Assembly: GCA_050084515.1 (NCBI GenBank)
Contig: CM114273.1
Span: forward strand, 16,120,001 to 16,184,000
Source: Blasia pusilla
Lineage: Eukaryota; Marchantiophyta; Marchantiopsida; Blasiales
Length of the DNA: 64,000 nucleotides
Direction of reading: 5' to 3'
In this document: positions 11,399 through 23,249 of the stretch, piece by piece
How positions within the stretch are numbered: position 1 is the first letter of the stretch
Layout: each line of letters starts with the position of its first letter
Notes under the pieces: model-generated
Seen by the model: only the letters and a program-made list of their open reading frames with translations
Told to the model about the DNA's origin: nothing
Database searches by the model: none
Made by a program: the position numbers and the translations under genes

Positions 11399-12756
11399 AA
11401 GAGAGAATGAGAGGGTGAGACAGCTTCATGGGGGAGCTCGTTGGTTGCTCAATGTTTGGTCTAGGTTGGGGACCGTATTCCCCGCTTCATGGCTCATGGG
11501 AGTGCTCACGGGAGCAAGAGCCACGTTGTTTTGACGTTTGTGTGCCGATTTTTTGTATGAGAGTGTGGCGCGCGAAAGCGCTGCCCAATTTCTGATAGGG
11601 ATTGAGTATGGGGACAGGTTGCCCCATGCCGATGCTCTTGGGAGCACCATATAGCTTGCTGATTTTTATTTTCAAAGGTTTTACATTTTCATTGGGAGAA
11701 ATCAGCGCGGAAACACTTCCAAAATTTCTGGAGGAGAAGGGACATTGGGATTTACGACAGTCCCTGTCTGTTTTTATTGGAAGGCCCAACTTAAAATATT
11801 TTCTGATGCCATTGTAGATCGTGAAGTTGTGCACGTTGTGCAACAGACATTGCACAATTTGGACTGCGAGCAAAAATTTATGGCCGATTTTGCAAAACTG
11901 CCATTGTAAGGCAATTTTTAGGGTAAAATTATTCAAACCCTAAACCAGCCTCCGCCGACCGTCGCCTTCAACGATCCGTTGTCAATGGTCAACCATCACC
12001 GTTGATGGTCCACCATCACCATCAATGGTCCACCGTTGGCCGTTGTCCATCCTTGGTTGCCATTGCTGCCATTATGGAGTGGAGGGTCTTTCACGACCAC
12101 CGTTGATTCTCTGACTTGCGCCGCCACCACATACTTTGTTTTGGCCGCCACCGTCATCGCTGTTTTGTCATCAACCAATGATGGCAAGTGACCTTGGGTT
12201 ATGGTATTTGAGTTTTCATTTCATGTTGCTATGTTGTGATTGGTAGCCGCTCGACGACGATTGAGTACCGTGTCGTGACACCCGTAGCCGCAACGCGCCG
12301 CCGATTGTCGCGCCGTGCCGCTCCTGGCCGCATCTCACCATCTCGATCATAGAGCCACTCCTTTACTAAGAAGCAAAGCGTATGAATTGCTGATTGAGGA
12401 GGGTATGCCGCCGAGTCCCGCATCCCATTCCCAAGTGTCGTGCCGTTTGTAGCTTTTTCGTGCCGCCAGTGCCGCATCGGACGGTTGGACTTGCACCGCA
12501 CATCGAGAAGGTTTGAACAGCATGAGTACGAGAGGAGTACAACTTGTTGATCCAAAGAGTTGTCTTCACGACCGAGTTGGGGTCAAGATTTGTAGTCGCC
12601 GAGGAGCGACATCGACATTATTGTCAGGCTACCCATTTTGGTCTCTTACCAAGCACGTATGAGGGATTTTCCGAGTATTGGGAAGTTATTTGGGATATTG
12701 GGTTTTGTTCTGATGTTGAGAGCATCGATGATGTATGGATTTAGGAACCCTAAACC
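11399..12756 (+). other. Leader segment Z of block 1, non-coding
   Basis: Homologous along its length to 42373-43700 in block 2. It contains a low-complexity GTC/CAC-rich tract (about 11950-12180; words such as CCACCATCACC and GTCAATGGTC) and no supportable gene. The two copies stop matching at about 12660, followed by ~100 bp not shared. It ends in AACCCTAAACCCTAAAC, where transposon A begins. Confidence 0.65.
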
Positions 12757-15700
12757 CTAAACTTCCCCCGTCTACGAGTCTGAAACGGACACTTGTAAGA
12801 TTGTCCACTTCGTCTTGAGTGTAGTTCGTACCTGCGGCAATGGGCCAAATCGTGGGGGTATTCCCGAGAGCTCCAATGGCAGCCGAATAAGACTTCCGGA
12901 AAGCGCAAGATTCATTTGGGCAGAAGAAGTACTTCAATTGATCCCCGGTCCTCGTGAAACGATCAAAGGTTTTGAGTCCCCAAAACCAGCGGGGTCGTCA
13001 TCCTTGTACAGTTCTTATTTAGGAAAGTGTCGCATGATCTCCTAATGCCATCAGATCCTGCCCTGCAGGTGGGTCCACGTCCAGGGTTGCTCCGAGATAT
13101 ATGCCAACGTTTTAGGTTGCAATCCACCTCTATTGTTGAATCCCATATTGTTGAACCACCCCAGTGACAGGATGTTGCGAACTTCCAGCAACGGAGGGCT
13201 TTTGAAATAAAACATTCATTGATTTTGGAGAAGTAACTCCATCACAAATTTGGGACGGGTCCGGGGTCCCTGAATACCTGGGCGGCGTAATTTCATCATC
13301 CAAATCAATCACCGGATTTGTTCCTCGATGCTGCCTCTTCACCTGCCTGAAGTCAAGATACTTATCTGGTCTCCACGAGTCTCGCTTGGACTGCTCTACC
13401 ACCATCTGTATGAGACGTCTTGAAACCCGCCCACGAATATCCCCACCAATATGTACGTCTTGCTCAAGTGGAGTTCCACCTATGCACCGGTTGAAGGCTT
13501 CCACATACATTTTTTCATCACCAGATCTCACAGCCGCCCTGACATAGAGCTCGTAGATCGACGGCCCCTTTCCTTTTGTTATGCCTTTTGTGAGGAAGAT
13601 ATGGGATACTGCAGAGTGTAGCATTGCTCTTGCCTGGTCTTGTTGGCATGCCTCCACAAGTGAAATTTGTTGGCATGCTTGTGACGACCTCCAAGAGGAA
13701 TGAACACTTTCTGCTCCACTTGTGTTAAAGGCGAGGGCATTTTCATGAACGTTTAATCCCTGCAACGACGGCAATGTTAGAAGGGAACGAAAATAACTCA
13801 CGAGTCAAAGAAATAAGCGACCTGTCGAAACCAGACGGGTTCCTGGCCCGAGGCATCCCATGAACGACTCTGCGACCCGTCGGGTCCCGACGTGTTGCAA
13901 CCTTAAACCCACCTATTGCAACCCGTCGGAACCAGACGGGTTGCAAGGCCGAGGCATCCCATGAACGACTCTATGACCCGTCGCGTCCCGACGGGTTGCA
14001 CACTCGGGTTGCACCAAAAATCTGGATACAACCCGTCGGTTTCCGTCGGGTTGCACACTCGGGCAACCCGTCGATTTCTGTCGGGTTGCACACTCGGGCA
14101 ACCCGTCGCATCCGACAGCTTGCTTGGTTTCTTGGGTTTGAAATCCATTTAGTTCCCACGCTTCTCACCTTGAGCTACAACTTTACAAACAATTCTCAGC
14201 GTGAGCTTGACAAGACAAAATAGTGAACTCACTTGCCGCATGAAGTTTCCCCATTGTCTCATACGTACAGTCCACCAACTCAACCAAAAGCACAACTCTT
14301 TGTACTTCCCCTCAATCCCATGCTTCCTCCACCACCCATGAAGTTCTTCCTGGCATTCCATGGCGTGCTTTAAGGTTTTGCTGTCCTTGCAGCGTTGGAG
14401 TAGAGTGACATGCTCTATTCTCCTTGATGCAAGATTTGGTGTACCGGGTCTCATACTGTTGCCAATGGAAAGCATCCGAACTTTCCCTCTCCGGTTGAAC
14501 CTCTCCACCCCAGAACACTTCCCTGATAGCAATCCACCCAGGTTGTGCATTGTCTGCCATGAACCCACAAATTTCCGGAGGTGGCCTTTTTTTTTTTTTC
14601 ACCACCTCCAATAAGAGTAACCAGCACATCTTCAAACTGCCAACGTCTTCTGCCTTTACTTTACAGAAAAATATGGTTTTGAGTCCCTTCTCCACATGGT
14701 CATAAACGTGAGCACCCATCGTCAACCATCCGTTCAGCACTCTGTAGCAAATATCAAAGCTTACCCAGCTCCCGTAAAGATCTTCCCCTTCCCTCATTCG
14801 ATCGATAAGATCGAGGCCACTCGACGAACCCGTCGTTGACATTTTGAAGACATAGGCCTTAGATCCCTCGCCTCCTTGGCCCATGAACTGCCATCTCTGA
14901 ATGAATGGAAATCTGGATTTGGCCTTGATTCTGGAGATGGCATCCATTTCAGCCGTCTTTCCATCGTAATCGGTATTTGACGCAAACAAATTCGAAGCAT
15001 TCAGATCAGCGAGAAATGCGAGATTTTCCCGAGTTGTTTCTCCTCGACCGCCGCCGTGATCTCGCCCGCCCAGGATTCCAAGCAATTGTTCACAAATTTG
15101 TGATGCCGTTGTGAGCTTGATCACTCCGGGCTTTGAACCCGGAGAGTTTCTGTAGACCTCGGCTACTTTCTTCGCCACATCCTCCTTGATGTGTCTCTGA
15201 ATTGCATCGGTCACATGATGAGTGTGGGAGCCAACATGAACTGCCAGCCTTGTGTACTCTGACGTGGAGCCCAAGTCGTGGACAATGAAAAATATGTATG
15301 CAGGACACGCTCCAACGCGAAGGCGATGCGACAATGAGGACATCGATGGCCTCCCGGCGGTATGGTGGCACCGACCTCGTATGGAGTTTCTGCATTCTTG
15401 GGGGGGAATTGCGACGTATTGACTCGCCCGTTGCGCTCTAGATACGGGCATGCTGGACTTCTACACTCCAAGGCTCCCACGCATTGGCGGCGGGAGACAA
15501 TCCAAGGACCATCTGGAATTGAAGCACTAGTCCGTTGAAGCGTGCACCATCAATGACAATCAGACTTTCTGTCCATACCCTTCAGGCGTCCTCCATCTTT
15601 CTTTTGAGTAGGAGCAGCAAGTGGAGGCAACTCAAAAATGCAATTACCATCGTACGTGGGCAGCAGCTCGTCGACAAGAATGTGCTTGAACATTTTCAAG

Positions 15701-16227
15701 GCTAGAGACGAAAGCAAACTATTGCCTGATACTCGCAAGAGGAACGAGTAGGCGGACAGAGGGCCCAGTTGGTGTCCGATAGATCCACTGAGGTTGATAA
15801 CATCCGGAATCTCTTCAGGAAGAACATTGATACGAGCGTGTGAAGTTGGAGTCGAAGCCGGATCTGCAGAGCTTGGAGTTGCAAACGTAGAGCTCGGAGC
15901 ACTAGCAAATTCTAGACCGTCTACTTGGGAAACAGACAAATTCAGGGGCAGGCCGTAAACTCTGTATTGACCATTTGCTAGAGGTAGGAGATTCCATACT
16001 TTACGGTCTGAGGTCACTGGCTGGACCGTCTCACCTATTATGTCTTCCGTACCGTCCACCCTAACATCTTTGGATACAAAGATGGTTCCAATTTGGAGAA
16101 GAAATCGAACAGACAGAAAATTTTCATCCACTACTATGAAAGACTCACGAGCTTGGGGTCGAATGATTTCTGATTGAGGAAGGGCCGCCAGATGACTGCC
16201 ACAAGTGAGCTTAACATAATTATCCAT
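12757..16227 (-). pseudogene. SWIM/MULE-type transposase, copy A, truncated
   Basis: Starts at ATG 16227 (MDNYVKLTCGSH). Exon 1 runs to 14233. The donor is GTGAGT after CAA (CAG in copy B). The palindrome-rich intron is 14232-13760, the acceptor is TTGCAG, and exon 2 runs from 13759 down to the truncation. The MULE-like core is at about 14530-14760 (LTMGAHVYDHVEKGL, GFMADNAQPGWIAIREVFWG, then SDAFHW). The Asp of MADNAQ fits the second catalytic Asp of MULE transposases; in copy B it is Asn. A frameshift near 15320 disrupts the CPHC part of the N-terminal Cys cluster. The SWIM finger lies outside this truncated copy. Confidence 0.7.
13820..14120. repeat. Palindrome array in the transposase intron, copy A
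   Basis: At least seven copies of the imperfect palindrome CAACCCGTCGG-n-CCGACGGGTTGC, here mostly with GG-AACC, GG-GTCCC or GG-TTTCC centres. They lie between donor 14232 and acceptor 13760. A direct duplication of the ~105-bp unit containing GGCATCCCATGAACGACTCT is visible at 13851 and 13954. Confidence 0.9.
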
Positions 16228-16300
16228 TCCCAGAAATTTCGTATGGGAGGAGGGTGAGAATGAGAATGAGAATGAGAATGAGAATAAGAATGAGAATAAG

Positions 16301-16308
16301 AATTTATA
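16301..16308 (-). promoter_or_regulatory. Putative TATA box of the transposase gene
   Basis: TATAAATT on the minus strand, about 75 bases upstream of the transposase ATG at 16227. Next to it is a GAGAAT microsatellite (about 16251-16300) that would lie in the 5' UTR. Inference from position only. Confidence 0.45.
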
Positions 16309-16479
16309 GTGAATAGGAAAACAGATACTCTTGACAGATTTTTACTGACAAGATGAATTCGGTAGGTGACATTGTTTGACACAATGGATCCAATTGTGTT
16401 GCAACACATTCAATTCTGTTGCAATGTGTTACCGGATTTGGGAAGCAGAGACATGGGTTGCGAAGCACACTTCATTTTG

Positions 16480-17085
16480 TTGGAACCCGTCGGAGTCCTA
16501 GTAACTCAAAAATTTCCACAAGCTAACCGAAGCCTGCAACCCGTCGGCTTCGGACGGGTTGCACGCTTCTGCCAAACATGGTCAAAGCTGGCAACCCGTC
16601 GCTCTCCGACGAGTTGCTTGGATACCGCTCCTTCTTGCCCGAAGATGCCGGAGGCATGCAAACCGTCTCTTCCCGAGGAGTTCCGCGGGTGCCGCACCTA
16701 TTTGCCCAAAGACGGTGAGGCGTGCAACTTGTCGCCCTCCAACGGGTTGCGCAAGGGCCTCGCCTTGTGGTGCTTACATGAAGGAAGTGTGCAACCTGTC
16801 GGACTCCGACAAGTTGCGCGGGAAGCCCGCGTTCTTAACCCTTGACGAGGGAAGCGTGCAACCCAACGGTCTCCGACGGATTTCCTGGGTACATCCTGTC
16901 CCGTCCCAAACACGGCGGAGGCGCGCAACATGTCGGTCTCCGACGGGTTGCGCGGGTACCTCGCATTCTTGTCCAAAGACGACGAAGGTGCTCAACCCGT
17001 CGGTCTCCGACGGGTTGCTCGCGCACGTGGCGACTTACCCAGGACGGCAGAGGCGCGCATTGTCGGACTCCGACGGGATGCCATT
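16480..17085. repeat. Palindrome array between the two divergent genes, copy A
   Basis: About ten copies of GCAACCCGTCGGactCCGACGGGTTGC and variants, at roughly 16483, 16538, 16590, 16657, 16723, 16791, 16857, 16924, 16991 and 17058. From 16590 on the period is 66-68 bp. The array lies upstream of both genes, so it is in their shared regulatory region. It matches the array at 48430-49035 copy for copy. Confidence 0.92.
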
Positions 17086-17170
17086 TTTCACCTCCGGACT
17101 TCCATAACCTCCGGCACGTCGCCGTCGAAAGGACGACGGGACCCAACGGTCAGCCCAACGGCTAGAAAAG

Positions 17171-17179
17171 TATAAATAG
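17171..17179 (+). promoter_or_regulatory. TATA box of the ParB-methyltransferase gene, copy A
   Basis: TATAAATAG, about 270 bases before the ATG at 17441 and directly after the palindrome array. The same box is at 49120-49128 in copy B. Confidence 0.6.
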
Positions 17180-17440
17180 GGCAAAAATCGCTCATTTTCG
17201 GTTTCTCATTTCGCGATCTCCATTCCTCACTCTCCCGCGCAGCAGCTGATCAGATACCAAGGGGCGTTTCACACGGCGAGTCATCGCGAGTCGATACGAG
17301 GGAACGAGAGCGAGACGGTTCGACCGAACGAGAGCGAGAGGGTTCGACTAAACGATCGCGAGACGATTCGAGCTACCCATCAAGACGACTCATCTCGACA
17401 TCAGCAAGGCGACTGATCAAGCAATTCATCGTGGACATAG

Positions 17441-17801
17441 ATGGAGGCATTTCCGGAAAAAATGACGAGGAAAAAATCACAAGCCAACAAGTCTGGGAGC
17501 TTCACTCCGAAGTCCATTAGGACTCCTGCGTCAACATCTCCACGGCCTCGTTCGGCGAATGAAATTAGGCAGCAGGAAATCGAGGAGCAGGAAAGGGAAG
17601 CACAGATGCACAACCAGGAGCTTCTTGCAAGACGTGTTCAAGAGGCGCTCGATAAACAGAACTCAGAGGCTGAGACGTCGCACGCCTTGAAGAAAAGGAT
17701 CGCCGACGAAAAGAGAGAAAAGAAGCGTCTGGACACGTCGGTGAGGAGAGCAGAATTGGCTAAAGCGAGGAAGGAAAAAGCGATAGCCATTGACGATAGT
17801 T
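17441..17801 (+). pseudogene. ParB-methyltransferase gene, exon 1 only, copy A
   Basis: Starts MEAFPEKMTRKKSQANKSG: a basic, Ser/Thr/Pro-rich stretch, then a long Glu/Arg/Lys-rich coiled coil (EIRQQEIEEQEREAQMHNQE onward, residues about 45-115). It breaks at about 17801 after AIAIDDS, where the Ty3 pol copy i region begins. Copy B continues for three more exons. Copy A keeps the ATG codons that copy B has lost. Confidence 0.75.
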
Positions 17802-19830
17802 CTTGCTTCCTATGCATTCAAGGAGGCCAGACGTGGTTTGGTTTGGGATGACCAGGTATAGAGGTTGATGGAGCCTAACGCCGATGAGTGAGAGCAAGCA
17901 ATGGGATTCCCCACCGAAGTGACGGCAGTACCTTCACTATCAGAGGCATTATGACATCATATCTTGGGTCAGGCGATGGACATGAACTGCTTGACATGGA
18001 TTTTCAACTTAGGAGTAGCTGAGCAGCGTCGTTTGCGGATGCGGCATATCATAGCTCTTGCATTGGTAAGCCCCATGCCTACCAAGACGGTTGAGGCACT
18101 AGATGGGGACGAGATCCGAGAAGATCGTCACACCAGGGGTGATCGGGTGAGACACCCTTGGACTTCTTGGGATGTTTTGCAAGTACGCTAGGAGATGGTA
18201 GCCATAGCATCAAGCGTGGTTCTGGGTACTGCACGTGGAGATGAGAATTCTGTTGTTCGAGACGAGGCTGCACCATAGCAACCACCAACACCCGCGCCGG
18301 AGAGTCCTATCGTAGTCACAATGGAGACTTGGGAGCCAGATATGGGCCCTAAGTTGAGAGGAGGAGAGCGGCGCCGGATACATCAGTTCCTGAGGAGCTA
18401 TAGGAATTGTTTTGCATTTAGCATGCATGATTTGGGTACGCTAAAGGGTCCAGGGATCCGCATTGACTTGTCAAGTGACACGCCAATCTTCCAACGACCC
18501 TACAGGTATAGTGACATGGAGAGAGCTTTGATTCAGAGTAGGAGCCATGACTTGGTTGGAGCAGGACTAGTGGAGATGTTGCATGGAGAGTATGCATCTG
18601 CCACTATCATGCCTGCCAAGAAGGATGTGCATGGCAACTAGACGGATTGGCGGATGTGTGGAGATTACCGACCTATCAATCGGCAAACGAAGTCCGATAG
18701 GTATGCCGTGCCCATCCGTGAGGAGATCTTTGATGCGATTGGGCATGCAAAGGTCTTCAGTTTGTTAGATCTTCGAGCCGGATACCATCAACTGCCTATC
18801 AGATTGGAGATCAGGCGAAAGACGGTATTTTGGAGCATCAATCCTCACGAGAAGGATTGCTTGTACCATTGGCGATTCTTACCATTTGGATTAAAGAACA
18901 CCCTGGCTGAGTTTCAGAGGATCAAGGATAGGATCTTGGCACGTTTGGATTTTTTAGGTATTATATTGATGACATCGTAGTCTTTAGCGCCATGGTTGAG
19001 GATCATGAGCGACATCTAGAGAAAGTGTTTTGACAATTCCAATTACATGGGCTGAAGCTACATCTAGGCAAATGCAAGTTCTTCTACGACCAGATTGAGT
19101 ACTTGGGTCATACGATATACCCTGGTGGCCTTGGTGTACATCAGATGAAGGTAGAGTCTATTTCACACATTCCACGCCCTACAGATGTGAGTCGAGTTCG
19201 TGCATTCATGGGATTGGCAAACTTCTATTGACGGTATGTCAAGGGTTTCAGCTCGAAAGCAAATCCGCTGACCTTGTTAACCAAGGTGGATCAAGAGTGG
19301 CACTAGGAGGATGAGCAGGAGAGAGCATTTCAGATGCTCAAGGACAGATTAACATCCGTGCCCATATTGAGAAGACTGGTCAGGGGGCATCCTTTCCAAT
19401 TGCATACCGATTGGAGCATGTTGGGGCTTGGAGCGGTGCTCACCCAGCATGACGATGATGGTAGAGAGTTCATGGTGGATTACACTAGTCACTCGAACAA
19501 CACTGCAGAGGCAAAGTATAACTCGTATGAGAGTGAGTGTGTGGCTGCGGTGTGGGTTGTCGCATATTTTAGAAGTTATCTATTCAGCAACCCCTTTACC
19601 ATCATTACTGATCATCAGCCACTTAAGTGGTTGATGGAGTCCGACAAGTTACAAGAAAGCTTGCCATGTGGGCTCTTTTGTTGCAGGAGTATGACTTCCA
19701 GGTGGTGCATAGACTTGGGACACTCAACCAGGATGCAGATGGTTTGAGTCATAACCCATGACCGAGTCAGCGAGATGCGACTGGGGCTCGTTGGCATGGT
19801 GAGAGTGATGAGGAGTTTGTGCATTGCGTA
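17802..19830 (+). pseudogene. Ty3 pol copy i: RT and RNase H, PHD-finger family
   Basis: 17802-18320 has no motif I recognise. RT follows: IRIDLSSDTPIFQRPYRYS (about 18460-18515), MPAKKD, WRMCGDYRPINRQTKSDRY (18648-18704), FSLLDLRAGYHQLPIRLE, FLPFGLKN, and YYIDDIVVFS at about 18957-18985 after a frame change. RNase H has LHTDWSMLGLGAVL (19400) and ITDHQPLKWLM (19605). Stops are at 18639, 19030, 19230 and 19303. It fades out at about 19830, before the integrase. Confidence 0.85.
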
Positions 19831-20046
19831 TTTGGGAAAGAATGTAGAGTGAGCTTCAGTACTAGTGTACACCAGACATAGGAGCTCTAGATTACATCCA
19901 TATAGATGACTAGGATCATGCATCTGTTGCTTATGAGTCAGGACCATTGTATTTTGTCATCTTTGTGGATGATTAGTCTAGAAGGGTATGGAATTACTTA
20001 TTCTAGAAGAAATCAGAGGTATTCTCTATCTTCAAAAAATGGAAGA

Positions 20047-20790
20047 TGTCGTGCACATACACATCGCTACACAACATACATCGGTAGTCACATCCACACC
20101 ACACAACATTGATCTTCCCCACACACGGGTAGATCTACACATGTACAAAAATCAACTCATATATATACATCGAGATCACAGAACCAAAAAAAGGTAGTAA
20201 AAAAAGCACACCTGGTCTAAAACTCCACTCCTCAATCTACATCGGGATATCGAGCCTTGTCCACCTTGTGCTATCAAGGAATCTAGACGCTAGCACCCAG
20301 TCCTAACTCACACACACGAGCAAGAATGGTACTCCAACGGCCCAACATGAGAAAGATGGCTTGGGAAAGCCATCTTCCTCCCTTATATAGGGTTAGGAAG
20401 AGCCAAAAGGCTCTTCCCCTAAAAATAGCTATCCTCTTGGTAACCTACGCGCATAGGTTACCAAGGATGGATGACATGCTCAACAAGTCATCCGGCTATG
20501 AAAGACCTCAACGGGAAAGTTATCAGAAACAACGTTCTTGATACAACAAACGTATCCTCAACCTCAACCAACACCTCGAGACAAAGTTATACTCAAGACA
20601 GTCCACTGGCTCCTATGCCCTATCTACGATAAATCTTGACCTATCGGCTACTCAGATGTGATAGTTATCGTACGCATACACATCGCTATACGACATACAT
20701 TGTTGGTCACTTCCACACCACACAACACCGATCTTCCCCACACACGGGTAGATCCACACATATACAGAAATCAACTATACAGACATATAG
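20047..20790 (-). repeat. Reverse-oriented LTR plus a second LTR end, related family
   Basis: 20047 starts TGTCGTGCACATACACATCG, the reverse complement of the terminal ~40 bases of the block 1/2 LTR. A second such end starts at about 20667, and the two are homologous for ~120 bp (through CTTCCCCACACACGGGTAGA). The first unit is about 617 bp, close to the Y plus X' length, and ends near GATGTGATA. The interior is not Y. A TATA-like TTATATAGGG lies at 20394. Confidence 0.55.
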
Positions 20791-20794
20791 CGAA

Positions 20795-22800
20795 GTATTT
20801 GACCTTGCTAACGAGATTTGATCAGGTTTGGTTATGGGGAGATGATCAGGACCAAGCATTTTAGGAGCTCAAGGATAGGTTGATGTCCTCACCTATTTTA
20901 CATAGACCAATTAGGGGTCGGCCACTCCAGTTACATATGGATTGGAGCATGTGGGATCTAGGAGCAGTGCTTACTTAGAGGGATGATGAGGAGAGGGAGT
21001 TCGTTGTGGCTTACACAAGCCGATCAAACAACATTACAGAGGCAAAGTATAGCTCCTACAAGGGAGAGTGATTGGCTACAGTGTGGGCCATGGCACATTT
21101 CACATGCTATCTATTCGGCAACCCTTTCACACTTATCACTGATCATCAACCATTGAGGTGGTTGATGGAGTCCGATAAGATTACGGGAAAGCTTGCCAGG
21201 TGGACTCTATTACTAGAGGAGTATGAGTTTGAGGTAGTTCATAGGCCATGTCGGCTGAACCAGAATGCGGATGGGTTGAGTCATAACCCATGTCCGAGTC
21301 AGAGAGACGACACAGGAGCTCGATGGCACGGAGAGAGTGATGAGGAGATGGTGCCCGATTGGCATGCATCTGCCTATCTTTTTTGGTTGACTATGGCATG
21401 TCAGCCGTAGGTGATGACTCCACTGGTGGGGTCGGATGATGAGTCTTTGGATCCAGAGGTATGTGAGGAGGCCATAGGTGGTCATGGAGATCTTGCGTAC
21501 TGATGTCATAGCGAGCATAGTGAGTGCTAGGGAGCGAGATCGGATCCTAGAGAGAACCAGGAGGTTCAGGTGGGAGGAGACTCATATTTTTTAGGTATGG
21601 GGAGATGGTAGGATACGAGTGGTACCTCATCCTTCTTAGTGAGCACGTGTAGTGTGACATGCCCATGAGGAGTTGGGGCATTTTGGAGTAAAGTGTACTT
21701 ACAGCTTACTCCAGGTTCAATATTGGTGGCACGACATGCATTATGGGGTATAAAAATTTGTGGCCAAATGTATGGTATGTGACCGAGTGCGAGCATCCTT
21801 CAATGCTTCCACTCCGTAGTTACATCCTTTATCGCTTATGGGTTTAGGTTATCGGTGGAATTTAGACTTTGCGGAACCTTTGCCATTGACAGGGCGTCAT
21901 CATAGGTACGTGTTGGTCATGGTGGAGCATTTCTCCAAGTGGATAGAGTTGGTAGCACTACCAGACAAGGCTAGCTAGGGAACAACTTATGCGTTTCTAG
22001 ATCGTATGCTTAGTCACTTTGATGCACCGGCGGAGGTATTGACTAACCAGGGTGCCGAGTTCAGGGGAGAGTTTCAAGCCTTGTGTGATCAAGTACTGAT
22101 AGATCACCGCATCACGTCAAGAGATCATCATGACACGGATGGGTTGGCGGAGAGAGTAGTACTGATAGTGAAGAGAGGATTGCGCAAGTATGGCTTGCAC
22201 TGGAGACAATTGAGGGAGTGGGACCTACAGTTGCCATGGTTGGCTATGGGTTATTGCTTTGGTCAACAAGCATCCTTGGCGTCATTTTCATCGTACTTTT
22301 TGCTCTTTGGGAGAGAGCTGGATTTACTTGTAGCCATCTGACGTGACATGGCAAAGGTGTTAAATCTAGACCTTGATGATCCACATGTGTGGGTACAAGC
22401 GTGTTCTCAAAGGGTCGAGATTTTTTGTAGAGTTATGCCTATGGCTTTTGAGAACTTAGCTATTGCTCAACATAGGGATGCATTGAGGTACGCAACCATT
22501 TGTGGAGGAGGTTATCGTCCAGGGATTAGGAGGTTTCATCCTGGAGATTACGTGTATTTATAACAGGCGGCACCCACGATGCCAGATGTCACTACAAACC
22601 ATACGATCCTACGTGTGTGCAAGGTATTACCAATCGGAGTCCTTATGTTGGAGGGACGGGATGATACGGTTTGGAAGGATCATGTGCACAACTATACGCC
22701 ATGTCACCTTCCGAACGTGGATGGGACATTGGGTTTGAGCTTGGCAGTGGTACCTGCAGGTTTGAGGTTTATGCTGTGCGGATCTGTGGAAAATTGCTAA
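20795..22800 (+). pseudogene. Ty3 pol copy ii: RNase H and integrase
   Basis: Second partial copy of the same pol. RNase H starts near 20850 (AFxELKDRLMSSPIL, LHMDWSMWDLGAVL) and includes ITDHQPLRWLM (21139-21171) and HRPCRLNQNADGLSHNPC. Integrase: HEELGHFGV (about 21670), CMVCDRVRASF (21773), LDFAEPLPLTGRH (first Asp), EVLTNQGAEFRGEF (22036; Asn where the second Asp is expected), and LAERVV with the Glu (22147). The PHD finger that should follow begins at about 22770 (FMLCGS) and is cut by the copia element. Confidence 0.85.
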
Positions 22801-22821
22801 AGAAGCATAATTGGTGGGAAA

Positions 22822-23096
22822 CGGCTCTCATACTCACACACCACCATGGAGAACAAAATTTGCAATGAGAGAATGAGTGGAGGCTCATCCCCTTCTCAAT
22901 TATATAGGATATGTACAAGCAACCCTAACCCTAATCTTAACCATAGTCTCAAGTTGGACTAACTGTGATTAACTAATCCTAGTTAAGATAATCGCGCTTA
23001 ACTGACTAACCAAGATTAAGCTTCCCTACTTTGTGTGCGTACCAAATATAGTAGTTTAGGTGTCTCATGAGCTTGACTGTAACTCAATCTTCAATA
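22822..23096 (-). repeat. Copia 3' LTR (left copy)
   Basis: Matches 26961-27229 with scattered differences, e.g. CTCATACTCACACACCACC against CTCATACTCACACACTACC. Read on the minus strand it starts TATTGAAGATTGAG, probably a decayed TGTTGAAG. Confidence 0.8.
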
Positions 23097-23249
23097 TTCC
23101 CCCTCAAGCTCATATCGATATCTCTAACGCCTAAATCATTTCTAAACATCTTAAACTTATCTCTCGTCAATGTCTTTGTAAAGATGTTGGCAATTTGCTG
23201 ATCTGTACCTATATACACAAGATCAATTTCTCTTGCAAGCACTTTCTCT

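Larger units (their letters stand above)
12757..17801. mobile_element. MULE-like DNA transposon, copy A, both ends missing
   Basis: About 5.0 kb collinear with 44708-49760 of the complete copy B. It keeps most of the minus-strand transposase gene, the shared promoter region and the first exon of the ParB-methyltransferase gene. The left terminal ~900 bp and the right ~6.4 kb are gone; the right break is in the middle of an exon at about 17801, where Ty3 sequence starts. Confidence 0.85.

Noticed and set aside
12740-12760. AACCCTAAACCCTAAAC, plant telomere-like repeats
   Set aside because: Only two units, also seen as single units elsewhere in leader Z; not a telomeric tract.
14312-15451. 379-codon minus-strand frame as a complete gene
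   Set aside because: It is the middle of transposase copy A; its first ~40 codons are a shifted frame caused by an indel near 15320.
16480-17085. CCGAC cores resembling DRE/CRT cold-response elements
   Set aside because: They are part of the palindrome arms and occur by construction; no evidence of stress regulation.
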